In this document: one piece after another, positions 1 through 6,531 of the stretch
Layout: each line of letters begins with the position of its first letter
How positions within the stretch are numbered: the stretch's first letter is position 1
Source: DBFJGL01 sp048394785
Lineage (GTDB): Bacteria > Bacillota > Clostridia > Christensenellales > CAG-917
Direction of reading: 5' to 3'
Length of the DNA: 15,602 nucleotides
NCBI GenBank assembly: GCA_048394785.1
Contig: DBFJGL010000108.1
Span: 1 to 15,602 of the forward strand
Notes under the pieces: generated by a model
Databases searched by the model: none
Told to the model about the DNA's origin: nothing
Seen by the model: the letters and a program-made list of their open reading frames with translations, nothing else
Translations under genes and position numbers: made by a program

Positions 1-419
1 AATGTATATTGGTTCAACGTTCTTATCTGCATAAATACGGCGGTGCCGTTTATAGTAAGCGTAAGCCATATTGGCAAGAGTTACTGTTTGATGAATTACC
101 TGTTATACGTCGAGAATATAATTTGCGAGGAATAATAAATTACGTTAAAGGTATCGGTTATTGTCTTAACAGTCCGGTTGCAAGCACAAACCCCGATTTT
201 TTGAATACTGCCACAGTATTGCAGGTTCCGGTGTATTTATTATTGGGGCATCATGATCTGAACTGTGCGTGGAGTTTGGCTGAAGAATGGTTTAATCAAT
301 TACAAGCACCAAATAAAGAATTGATATGGTTTGAAAACTCTGCGCATAGTCCGCAATGGGAAGAGCCGAATTTGTGGAATAAGAGATTTGCAGAAATATT
401 TATGTCCGCAAATCTGTAA
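1..419 (+). CDS. Alpha/beta hydrolase, C-terminal part (5' end outside window)
   Basis: This is the last ~139 codons of a gene whose reading frame is open to the left edge, so the N-terminus, including the expected nucleophile elbow, is missing. A TTG at position 9 is in frame, but nothing marks it as the true start. The visible part fits the C-terminal half of the alpha/beta hydrolase fold. A strand ending in VYLLLGHHDLNCAW supplies the acid Asp (residue 83 counted from the TTG), and FENSAHSPQWEEP supplies the catalytic His (residue 113), followed by the closing helix NKRFAEIF. That arrangement is typical of proline-iminopeptidase-like and related hydrolases; the substrate cannot be told. 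The codons are noticeably AT-rich (TTA for Leu, ATA for Ile) compared with the genes downstream, which suggests a different origin. It converges on the broken deacetylase. Confidence 0.7.
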   Translation, partial: CILVQRSYLHKYGGAVYSKRKPYWQELLFDELPVIRREYNLRGIINYVKGIGYCLNSPVASTNPDFLNTATVLQVPVYLLLGHHDLNCAWSLAEEWFNQLQAPNKELIWFENSAHSPQWEEPNLWNKRFAEIFMSANL

Positions 420-491
420 CAGTAGCGTTATTTAATTTGAACTAACAGTAAATCGAAAAGATTTATGCCGTTGCAGTTGCTGAAATGTTTA

Positions 492-1486
492 TTATTCTGA
501 AAATAGTTCTATAAACTGTCCGATGGTGTAGTTCCCTTCGCGGTTAATGCGTTTCAGTTGTTTTATGGAAGAAGGGTCGGCGAAAGTGACGGTCGACACG
601 CCCTCGTTGCAGGTGAGAAACATTTCTATGCCCATATCCTCCAATGTTTTGCGCGCGAGGGGAGAATATTTACCGAAAGGGTACGCATATACGTTTGACG
701 CGCGCCCCGTTGCTTCGATAAACTTGTTTTGCAGACGTTCGGTATCGTTTTTGACGGCTTTAACGTAATTCTCATCGCTTTCGCCGCTCATCTGACCTAT
801 ACCGAAGCGCGGTTTGTAGCGGTGCATATTATAGCTGTGACAGCCGAGCGTGACTATATTTCCTTTTGCGAGTTCTCTCATCTGCTGCCAAGTGATATGC
901 GAGTAATTGGGGTTGCTGTCGTCGCGTTTACGGAATTGAATTCCGAGAACGCTCCCACGATATTGAAAAGTACTTTGGCGTTATGTTTCTTAAAAAGAGG
1001 AAGACCGTAATACATATTGTTGTAGCGGCCGTCGTCGAAAGTGAGAAGCAGAGGTTTTTTTGGCAGAGTTCCCAAGCCGTTGGCAAAATCGATAACCTCC
1101 TGCGCGCTCACAAAGACGTAGCCTGCGTCGGTAATTGCCTGCAAATCGTCGTCGAGTTGTTTTTCGGACACGATATATCTGCCTTTGCGGCTGTTAAGTA
1201 TATTGTGATACATAACAACGGGAAGCCTTACGCTGCCTCCTCTTATCTCATCGTGACCGACGTTGCGTGCGGCAGTCATACCGTCAGACGCGTTGATTTG
1301 CGTTTGCGTTGCGCCGACGTGCGCAGCGATGTCTGTTCCGACAGAACCGTCAGACGATGCGCGTTGCAAGCCGCTTGCGTCTTTATCCGCGCCGCTTGAA
1401 AAATTGTATGCGCAACATACGGATGAAGATATGGGGAGAGCAGTCAGCAAAAGCAGAAACACAAGTGCGATTATCGGTTTTTTCAT
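492..1486 (-). pseudogene. Secreted polysaccharide deacetylase (NodB family), frameshifted
   Basis: Two minus-strand reading frames (1486 down to 878, and 881 down to 492) are halves of one NodB-type polysaccharide deacetylase, a metal-dependent enzyme family that de-N-acetylates peptidoglycan or other surface polysaccharides. The first half starts MKK, then a hydrophobic signal segment (residues 4-22) and a Ser/Ala/Gly-rich linker (about 30-85). The catalytic domain begins at LPVVMYHNIL and has the TFDDG metal/base motif (149-153). The second half carries the second metal motif HSYNMH and the YAYPFGKYS motif. The frame is lost at a tandem AATTC duplication (minus strand). Removing one 5-base copy leaves 990 bases (329 residues) and joins GAFSEF to RKRDDSNPNYSHITW, a continuity expected for this family. 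The second His of HSYNMH sits at +5, not the common +4. No strong ribosome binding site precedes the start. As read, the product lacks half its active site. Confidence 0.82.
933..942. repeat. 5-bp tandem duplication causing the deacetylase frameshift
   Basis: The plus strand reads GAATT twice in a row (933-937 and 938-942), which is AATTC-AATTC on the coding strand. Deleting either copy restores one uninterrupted 329-residue deacetylase frame. A net +5 change fits a slipped-strand duplication better than a single-base sequencing error. Confidence 0.8.
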
Positions 1487-1581
1487 AAGCGTAGTGTGCG
1501 CTTATATGCGAAAATTTTGCATTGCGGCGGCAATCTGTCTCGCGATAAACGGGGTTAAACCTCTCTATATCGCATATCGGA

Positions 1582-1612
1582 TAAAAATAAAGGACGCGGT
1601 TTACGCGTCCTT
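1582..1612 (-). terminator. Intrinsic terminator of the membrane-protein operon
   Basis: On the minus strand a perfect 9-bp stem AAGGACGCG/CGCGTCCTT (1604-1612 with 1590-1598) encloses a 5-base loop and is followed by TATTTTTAT. It lies about 70 bases past the stop of the gene ending at 1683 and before the deacetylase start at 1486, so it should end the two-gene minus-strand operon and insulate the deacetylase gene. Confidence 0.85.
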
Positions 1613-1682
1613 CGTGATAATAATGCTACATTTATCGTAAGCTTGGCAACAGCTTAGTTTTGCGGCTTATCGGAAAAGGGAA

Positions 1683-2567
1683 TTATTTGTTCTTTTTTGA
1701 GAACATCGCTTTGCGTGCGGCGGCTTTCTCGGCCTTGCGAGCCTCTCTTTCGGCTTCCTGAGTGGCTTTTGCTTCCTCTGCCTGCGAACGTTCGATTTCA
1801 ATCAGCCGTTCGTAGCTCATACCTGCGGCGATTGCGGCAAGGCGTTTCTTTTCTTCCTCGATTTTAATTTTCTTTTTTTCGCGGAACAGTTGAACCAGCG
1901 CGAATACGATTGTAAGACCGATGCCGACGAAAAGTCCTTCCGAGCCGAGCTTATAGTTAAAGCCCGCGGCGAGCACGATTGCCACGATTACGCCGAGAAT
2001 TGCGGGGAATATGGCGAGTTTGGGGTTCTTGGCGATGTATTTTCCGCCGAGCGAGCCGAACAGCGCGTAAACCACGCAACCGAAAGCCGGAGTAAGATAT
2101 TCGGCGTTGTCGATGGACTGTTGCAGGTTGGGAATGATTGCGAGCAGCATAACCATTACGGCTATTACGACGATGGTCAGCAAAGAACTTGTCGCAACTG
2201 CGAGAGTGGCTACGATTTCGTTTTCTTCCGTGCCTATTTTAGTGCCCGCTATTTCCTGCGCTTTGACGACGCAGGGAATTTTGAGGTTGGACAGATTGCC
2301 CGTAAGGAAGGACGAGTACATACTGTTTATGCCAATCATCGGGGCGTAAATTATAGGTTCGGCGATGCCGGACAAAGCCATCAGAATAAACGGGGAAATT
2401 ACCGCCGCCGAAGAAAATACGCTCCAATCGGGGGTAGTTTCGTAAAAGAGGCACATCCACACGGGCACCGAGCCGATAAGAAGCAAGCCGATAAGCAGCC
2501 AAAGTCTGCCTATACGGTGCATTCTTGCGTTCATATCCGCTATGGTTTCTTGTTTTTTAGCTTTCAT
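1683..2567 (-). CDS. Multi-spanning membrane protein with charged C-terminal tail, partner of the DUF5058-like gene
   Basis: This 294-residue protein is not one I can name. I count about six hydrophobic segments: residues ~22-42, 50-75, 123-147, 160-177, 188-207 and 215-232. The last ~65 residues form a soluble, highly charged, probably coiled-coil tail rich in Glu, Lys, Arg and Ala (KIEEEKKRLAA, then KAEKAAARKAMFSKKNK at the very end), expected on the cytoplasmic side. The loop after segment 2 holds a conserved-looking stretch, AEPIIYAPMIGINSMYSSFL and LTGNLSNLKIPC. The start at 2567 was chosen over an upstream in-frame codon because AAGGAGGT (2573-2580) lies 5 bases before that ATG, whereas the upstream extension would be an Arg-rich run translated from inside the previous gene. 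The ribosome binding site overlaps the stop of the upstream gene, so translation is probably coupled. A transporter or channel component is possible; that is inference from topology only. Confidence 0.75.
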   Translation of the reverse strand: MKAKKQETIADMNARMHRIGRLWLLIGLLLIGSVPVWMCLFYETTPDWSVFSSAAVISPFILMALSGIAEPIIYAPMIGINSMYSSFLTGNLSNLKIPCVVKAQEIAGTKIGTEENEIVATLAVATSSLLTIVVIAVMVMLLAIIPNLQQSIDNAEYLTPAFGCVVYALFGSLGGKYIAKNPKLAIFPAILGVIVAIVLAAGFNYKLGSEGLFVGIGLTIVFALVQLFREKKKIKIEEEKKRLAAIAAGMSYERLIEIERSQAEEAKATQEAEREARKAEKAAARKAMFSKKNK

Positions 2568-2572
2568 AGCGC

Positions 2573-2580
2573 ACCTCCTT
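2573..2580 (-). promoter_or_regulatory. Ribosome binding site that fixes the 2567 start
   Basis: A near-perfect Shine-Dalgarno AAGGAGGT sits 5 bases ahead of the ATG at 2567 and overlaps the TAA stop (2579-2581) of the upstream membrane-protein gene, pointing to translational coupling. Confidence 0.85.
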
Positions 2581-3430
2581 ACAATACTGCCGCGGCAACG
2601 GCGGCGGCGTTTTCGAGTTCGGGAGCTTCCCAACCGTTCTGAATTGCAAAATAGCTGATTACGGCGACGACCGCCATTGCGATCAGCATAGAGAATGCGG
2701 TGGAGAAACTGTCAAGCCATTTGATGCCGGCTTTGTTGATGAGCAGTTCGAAAACGTACATACAGAGCGCGGCTACTATGATTGCTATAAAGTTGTAGTA
2801 GCTGTCGATAAAGCTGACGTTGGACGCAATCTGGCTGACGCTCATTGCAAGGTAGCCGAGAATCATACCGATAAAAACGACCTGAAACGCGAGTTCGCCG
2901 ATATTTATGCCGCCGCCGCTCGGGTTTTTGGTGTTTTTGTTTGAAAGCATTGCGATTTTGGGCTGAAAACGCTTGTATGCAAGCAGAACGAACAGCGGTC
3001 CCGTGACAATCGGAATGGTCATTACGGTTGCAATGGTGACAAAATCTTTTGCGGTAATATCGCTTGCGATGAAACTCTCCATCGAACCGGCTATCGCGCT
3101 TGCCGCGCCGTCCGCCATCATCGCTTCGTATTGCAGAGAACCGATGACGGAAAGTCTGATTGAAGGCAGGGCGATGCCGATTGAGCCTATCAGCGTAACG
3201 ACGCCGACGCCGATGCCGATTGCGGGCAGAATGGAGTAGGTTATCGAAGTGGTGATAACCTTCTTTATCTTGCCCATATCCATACCGAGCTGTTTTGCGC
3301 GTCTGATTGACGTGACCATATAGTACGCCGACATCGCCACGATGAATACGACGACAATCGCATACAGCAGATACATCAGCCAACTGTTCGGGTCAAAACC
3401 CACAAACGCGCCGAGTGTAGTAGAAAACAT
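2579..3430 (-). CDS. DUF5058-like integral membrane protein
   Basis: This 283-residue protein has about six membrane segments: roughly residues 16-38, 64-90, 131-153, 179-201, 213-234 and 242-263. Between segments 1 and 2 is a basic cytoplasmic loop (TSIRRAKQLGMDMGKIKKV), and segment 2 is Gly-rich and ends in IALPSIRLSVIGSLQYEAMM. From memory this architecture and the RLSVIGS region resemble the Bacillota family DUF5058, whose function is unknown; a profile search would be needed to confirm it. The ATG at 3430 is preceded by AGGAGAGG at a 4-base spacing (3435-3443), so the longer reading frame beginning at 3484 was not used. It is the first gene of a two-gene operon with the membrane protein at 1683-2567 and is divergent from the folate operon. 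The two proteins may form one membrane complex (inference). Confidence 0.65.
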   Translation of the reverse strand: MFSTTLGAFVGFDPNSWLMYLLYAIVVVFIVAMSAYYMVTSIRRAKQLGMDMGKIKKVITTSITYSILPAIGIGVGVVTLIGSIGIALPSIRLSVIGSLQYEAMMADGAASAIAGSMESFIASDITAKDFVTIATVMTIPIVTGPLFVLLAYKRFQPKIAMLSNKNTKNPSGGGINIGELAFQVVFIGMILGYLAMSVSQIASNVSFIDSYYNFIAIIVAALCMYVFELLINKAGIKWLDSFSTAFSMLIAMAVVAVISYFAIQNGWEAPELENAAAVAAAVL

Positions 3431-3519
3431 AAATCCTCTCCTTGGCTTTATCTTCGGAATTAAACCGCGAAATAACTTTTGCAAAGCATTTCGTCAATTA
3501 CATTCAGAATAATATATCT

Positions 3520-3548
3520 ATAATAACTTATTTCATAGGTTAAAGCAA
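3520..3548 (-). promoter_or_regulatory. Candidate promoter of the membrane-protein operon
   Basis: On the minus strand TTGCTT (3543-3548) and TATTAT (3520-3525) are separated by 17 bases in an AT-rich stretch, giving a predicted leader of about 80 bases. The -35 match is poor, so this is only the best candidate in the region. Confidence 0.4.
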
Positions 3549-3645
3549 CGGTAATTTTAATATTGGCTTAATGTTAACGAAAAAACGGTTGTAATTCGGA
3601 TAAAACGTCTGTTTGGCACAAAAGTCTGCTCGGATAACGAAACTG

Positions 3646-3674
3646 TTGTCAAAAATATGCGGCAATGATATAAT
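3646..3674 (+). promoter_or_regulatory. Sigma-A-type promoter of the folate operon
   Basis: TTGTCA (3646-3651) and TATAAT (3669-3674) are separated by exactly 17 bases. Transcription would start near 3681, just before the first paired bases of the riboswitch, so the whole aptamer is in the leader RNA. This is the clearest promoter in the window. Confidence 0.85.
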
Positions 3675-3684
3675 GTAACAAATC

Positions 3685-3778
3685 GGAAGTAACAGAGCCG
3701 GCGCGTCAAGTGCCTCGGGCGGGGGATGCCCGAGGACGAAAAGCTGCGAGCTTGCGGTGCCTGCTCCCTCCCGCTGCC
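3685..3778 (+). ncRNA. Tetrahydrofolate (THF, class I) riboswitch
   Basis: The leader contains the conserved pieces of the THF riboswitch in the right order: GCGTCAAGTG (3703-3712), a P3 hairpin CCTCGGGC/GCCCGAGG (3713-3720 with 3728-3735) whose loop holds GGGGGAT, then ACGAA (3736-3740), a P4 hairpin AAGCT/AGCTT (3741-3745 with 3749-3753), and GCGGTG (3754-3759). P2 can form between AGCCGGC and GCCTGCT (about 3696-3702 with 3759-3765, one mismatch). P1 can form between GGAAGT and GCTGCC (3685-3690 with 3773-3778, one mismatch and one wobble). CCCTCCC (3766-3772) lies where the pseudoknot partner of the P3 loop belongs. THF riboswitches are known upstream of folate biosynthesis and transport genes in Clostridia, and here folC-folE-folP-folBK follows directly. 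The aptamer is recognised by hand; a covariance-model search was not run. Confidence 0.88.
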
Positions 3779-3781
3779 TAC

Positions 3782-3809
3782 GGAAGTGCTTCCTTGGAGG
3801 TGCTTTTTT
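3782..3809 (+). promoter_or_regulatory. Probable riboswitch expression platform covering the folC ribosome binding site
   Basis: The GGAGG ribosome binding site (3796-3800) lies inside a possible 7-bp hairpin (3786-3792 with 3797-3803, three wobble pairs, loop CTTG) that is followed by six Ts (3804-3809). A competing hairpin, GGAA (3782-3785) with TTCC (3790-3793), would free the site. The CCTCC in the aptamer (3767-3771) could also pair with it. The exact switching mechanism cannot be settled from sequence. Confidence 0.55.
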
Positions 3810-5145
3810 GAATTACGAGGAAGCTAAAAGCTATCTTACAAACGCGGAGAGAACGGGCGTTGAGCTCGGGTTGGAGAGAATGGGAGTTCTGCTTGACCTG
3901 CTCGGCCGTCCCGAACGGAATTTCAAGATAGTGCACGTTGCCGGCACCAACGGAAAAGGCTCGGTAACCGCGTATCTTACAGCCGTGCTTGCCGCGGCAG
4001 GGTATAAGACGGGGACGTACAATTCGCCTTCCGTTTTTTGTTATAACGAAAGATTTTTGATTGACTCGAAACCCGCAAACAACGATGTTGTCGCGCGCTA
4101 TGCAACCGAAGTAAAAGAGGTTATAGACGCCGAGAATGCAGGCAGGAAGGTGCGCGGCGAAGAAAGACTTACTCCGACCGTATTCGAACTCGAAACCGCG
4201 GTTGCGCTCGCAATGTTCAGAGGAGAGGGCGTCGGGATATGCGTGCTCGAAACGGGGCTTGGCGGCAGATGGGACGCTACAAACGCAGTAGAAGACAAGT
4301 TGCTGTCCGTAATAACTCGCATAGGACTCGACCACTGCGCGCTGCTCGGCGATACGCTTGAAGAAGTCGCGGCGGAAAAGGCGGCGATTATACGCAAAGA
4401 CGTTGTGACGATTAAGCAAAGCGGCGAGGTCATGGAGCAAATCAAACGCCCGTACGTCACGACGGACAACGTAAAGAAATACTTTTGTCCGAATGTTTCC
4501 GTTGCCGAAAAAGCACGGTTAATCGGGGGAGATTTGACGGGGCAGACGTTTTTGCTCGACGGCGAGGAGTATTCGATAAAAATGCTCGGAGCGCATCAGC
4601 TTGAAAATGCCGCGCTTGCGGTTGCCGCAATAAACAGACTGCGCGAACTCGGCGTAGAAGTGCCGACCGACGCGATAAGACGAGGGCTTGCGAATACTGT
4701 CTGGCGAGCACGGTTCGAGGTAGTTAAAAGTTATGAACAGACGTTTGACGTGCCGAAAACGTGCGATAAAACCCTGATTTACGACGGTTCGCATAATCCG
4801 CAAGGTGCAAAAACGCTTGCTGACGGTATAAGACTTTACCTGCGCGGAAAGCGCGTGAAACTTGTAATCGGAGTGTTGAAAGATAAGGACGCAGGCGGAA
4901 TTTTGGACGAGCTTTGCGCGGTTGCGGACGGCATTTCGACCGTCACGCCTCCGTCGCCGCGCGCAATGCGTGCGGAGGAACTTGCTATAATCGCGAGGCA
5001 AAAATCACGCGCTTGCGTTAATGATACGCAGCAAAATGAAATAAAACAATTTGAAGATATAAAGGCGGCGGTAAAGGACGCGCTCGAAGACGATTTCGAC
5101 GCGGTTGTGCTTTGCGGTTCGCTGACTCTGTTTGAGGGACTGTGA
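3808..5145 (+). CDS. folC: Dihydrofolate synthase / folylpolyglutamate synthase
   Basis: FolC adds glutamate to dihydropteroate and then to reduced folates, using ATP in the cytoplasm. The 445-residue product has the Mur-ligase-type layout: ATP-binding P-loop HVAGTNGKGS (residues 43-52), NSPSVFCYNERFLID (72-86), LETGLGGRWDATNAV (147-161), RIGLDHCALLGDTLEEVAAE (171-190) leading into EKAAII, the second-domain LGAHQLENAALAVAA (260-274) and YDGSHNPQGA (325-334). Length matches the family. I chose TTG at 3808 as start because GGAGG (3796-3800) precedes it by 7 bases and the protein then begins NYEEAKSYL, as usual for FolC; the longer frame from a GTG at 3757 would lie inside the riboswitch. It is the first gene of the folate operon, and folE begins one base after its stop. 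ITRIGLDH and GGRW are mild departures from the common ITSIGLDH and GGRL. Confidence 0.95.
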   Translation: MNYEEAKSYLTNAERTGVELGLERMGVLLDLLGRPERNFKIVHVAGTNGKGSVTAYLTAVLAAAGYKTGTYNSPSVFCYNERFLIDSKPANNDVVARYATEVKEVIDAENAGRKVRGEERLTPTVFELETAVALAMFRGEGVGICVLETGLGGRWDATNAVEDKLLSVITRIGLDHCALLGDTLEEVAAEKAAIIRKDVVTIKQSGEVMEQIKRPYVTTDNVKKYFCPNVSVAEKARLIGGDLTGQTFLLDGEEYSIKMLGAHQLENAALAVAAINRLRELGVEVPTDAIRRGLANTVWRARFEVVKSYEQTFDVPKTCDKTLIYDGSHNPQGAKTLADGIRLYLRGKRVKLVIGVLKDKDAGGILDELCAVADGISTVTPPSPRAMRAEELAIIARQKSRACVNDTQQNEIKQFEDIKAAVKDALEDDFDAVVLCGSLTLFEGL

Positions 5146-5146
5146 T

Positions 5147-5707
5147 ATGGACGTTAAAAAAATCGAAGAAGGCGTAAGACTCATTTTGGAGGGGATAGGC
5201 GAAAACCCTGACAGGGAAGGACTCATCGAAACTCCCGAGCGCGTAGCGCGTATGTACGGCGAGCTGACCGCAGGCTACGGCGAAGACGCGCAGGAACATC
5301 TGAAAAAGAGTTTCGAAGTTGACGGCGGCGGTATGGTCATTGAAAAAGACATACCGTTTTCAAGCACTTGCGAACATCATCTTATGCCATTTTTCGGCAA
5401 AGTGCACGTCGCGTACGTGAAGGGCGGCAAAGTCGCGGGGCTGAGCAAACTCGCGCGCACGGTTGACGTATATGCGCGCAGATTGCAGTTGCAGGAGAGG
5501 CTCAACGAGCAGATTGCGGACGCGTTGTATAAGGGACTCAACTCTCGCGGAGTGCTGGTCGCAATCGAAGCGGAGCACACCTGTATGACGGCGCGCGGAG
5601 TCAAAAAAATCGGCTCGAAAACCTTTACTTATACGGTGCGAGGAGAAATGAAAGCGGACGAAATCAGCCGTGTGTTCGCGCTTATAGGCAAGTCGGAGGG
5701 AGTATGA
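5147..5707 (+). CDS. folE: GTP cyclohydrolase I
   Basis: FolE converts GTP to 7,8-dihydroneopterin triphosphate, the first committed step of folate synthesis. The 186-residue protein keeps all the zinc and catalytic residues in the expected spacing: CEHHLMPFFGKVHVAYV gives zinc ligands Cys75 and His78 plus catalytic His77, and EAEHTCMTARGVKK gives His144 and zinc ligand Cys146. IPFSSTCEHH and GLSKLARTVDVYARRLQLQE are family signatures. The ATG at 5147 lies one base after the folC stop, with GAGGGA ending about 8 bases upstream. A TTG at 5132 inside folC is in frame but less likely. The last codons overlap folP by four bases (ATGA), implying coupled translation. It belongs to the zinc-dependent folE (IA) type, not the GCYH-IB type. 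Confidence 0.96.
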   Translation: MDVKKIEEGVRLILEGIGENPDREGLIETPERVARMYGELTAGYGEDAQEHLKKSFEVDGGGMVIEKDIPFSSTCEHHLMPFFGKVHVAYVKGGKVAGLSKLARTVDVYARRLQLQERLNEQIADALYKGLNSRGVLVAIEAEHTCMTARGVKKIGSKTFTYTVRGEMKADEISRVFALIGKSEGV

Positions 5708-6531
5708 GTTCGCATTACGTTTTCGGGCGCGGGCGCAGAGAGTATAACCTGCGCGTCGGCGAGCGATGTTTCTCGACGGGCACGCACGTTATGGGCATAA
5801 TAAACGTCACTCCCGACAGTTTTTATCCGCTGAGCAGGGTGACGTCGGACGCGGCGGAGCGCGCGTGCGTTATGCTCGAACAGGGTGCGGAGATAATAGA
5901 TATAGGCGGACAGTCCACGCGTCCGGGCGCGGCGTGCGTGGGCGTGCTCGAAGAAATGGCGAGGGTAACTCCCGCGGTTAGGGCGATAAAAAAACTCGGC
6001 GCGCTCGTATCGGTGGACACCTTTTATCCCGAAGTCGCGCTTGCCGCTCTTGACGAAGGCGCGGATATGATAAACGACGTGAGCTGTCTTGCTTACGACG
6101 GAATGGCGGATATTGTCGCCGAAAGCGGCGCGGCAATATGCGTTATGCACGACAGGCGCAAAACGGCGTGTCCCGATTTGATGACCGATAAAATATCGGG
6201 ACTGACGGCGGCGGTGGACAAACTGCTTGCGGCAGGAGTGGATAAAAGTAAAATTCTGTTGGACGGCGGCATAGGGTTCAACAAAAACAACGCCGAGGAC
6301 TGGGAACTGTTGAAGTCGTATTCCGATTTGATGGCGGCTTTGGAGGAGTATCCGTTTTTGCTCGGAACGTCGAGAAAATCGATGTTCGGAGGAGAGGTAG
6401 GCGAGCGGTTGTCCGCAACTCTCGAAACCACGGCGCAAGCCGTGCGCGACGGGGTGTTGTTTGTGAGGGTTCACGACGTTTCGGAAAACAGATTGGTGAT
6501 TGAGAATGAGAGCGGAACAAAACTACGGTAA
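5704..6531 (+). CDS. folP: Dihydropteroate synthase
   Basis: FolP joins 6-hydroxymethyl-dihydropterin pyrophosphate to p-aminobenzoate, giving dihydropteroate; it is the target of sulfonamides. The 275-residue TIM-barrel protein shows MGIINVTPDSF (30-40), DIGGQSTRPGA (66-76), VSVDT (102-106), MINDV (122-126), LDGGIGFNKN (186-195), LLGTSRKSMFG (219-229) and the C-terminal RVHDV (255-259). These give the pterin and phosphate-binding Asn, Asp, Lys, Arg and His. Two motif positions are unusual: loop 1 reads SFYPLSR where most homologues have SFSDGG or similar, and DGGIGF replaces the common DPGIGF. The ATG overlaps the folE stop by four bases, with GGAGGGA just upstream. The folBK start lies 26 bases inside its 3' end. 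Confidence 0.95.
   Translation: MSSHYVFGRGRREYNLRVGERCFSTGTHVMGIINVTPDSFYPLSRVTSDAAERACVMLEQGAEIIDIGGQSTRPGAACVGVLEEMARVTPAVRAIKKLGALVSVDTFYPEVALAALDEGADMINDVSCLAYDGMADIVAESGAAICVMHDRRKTACPDLMTDKISGLTAAVDKLLAAGVDKSKILLDGGIGFNKNNAEDWELLKSYSDLMAALEEYPFLLGTSRKSMFGGEVGERLSATLETTAQAVRDGVLFVRVHDVSENRLVIENESGTKLR

Noticed and set aside
452..467. TAAATC/GATTTA inverted repeat between the hydrolase and deacetylase as terminator
   Set aside because: The stem is AT-rich and short and has no T-run, so it would be weak; no call made.
492..1486. Two separate overlapping genes (ATGA overlap at 878-881) instead of one broken deacetylase
   Set aside because: Neither half has a complete active site, homologous sequence continues across the second frame upstream of its ATG, and removal of one 5-base repeat fuses them perfectly.
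1890..2642. A 250-codon plus-strand frame opposite the membrane proteins
   Set aside because: It mirrors two membrane-protein genes that have strong ribosome binding sites, and its low-complexity polar composition is typical of an antisense frame.
3757..3807. GTG at 3757 as the folC start
   Set aside because: It is inside the riboswitch aptamer, lacks a ribosome binding site, and adds residues not seen in FolC; TTG at 3808 fits both spacing and family N-terminus.
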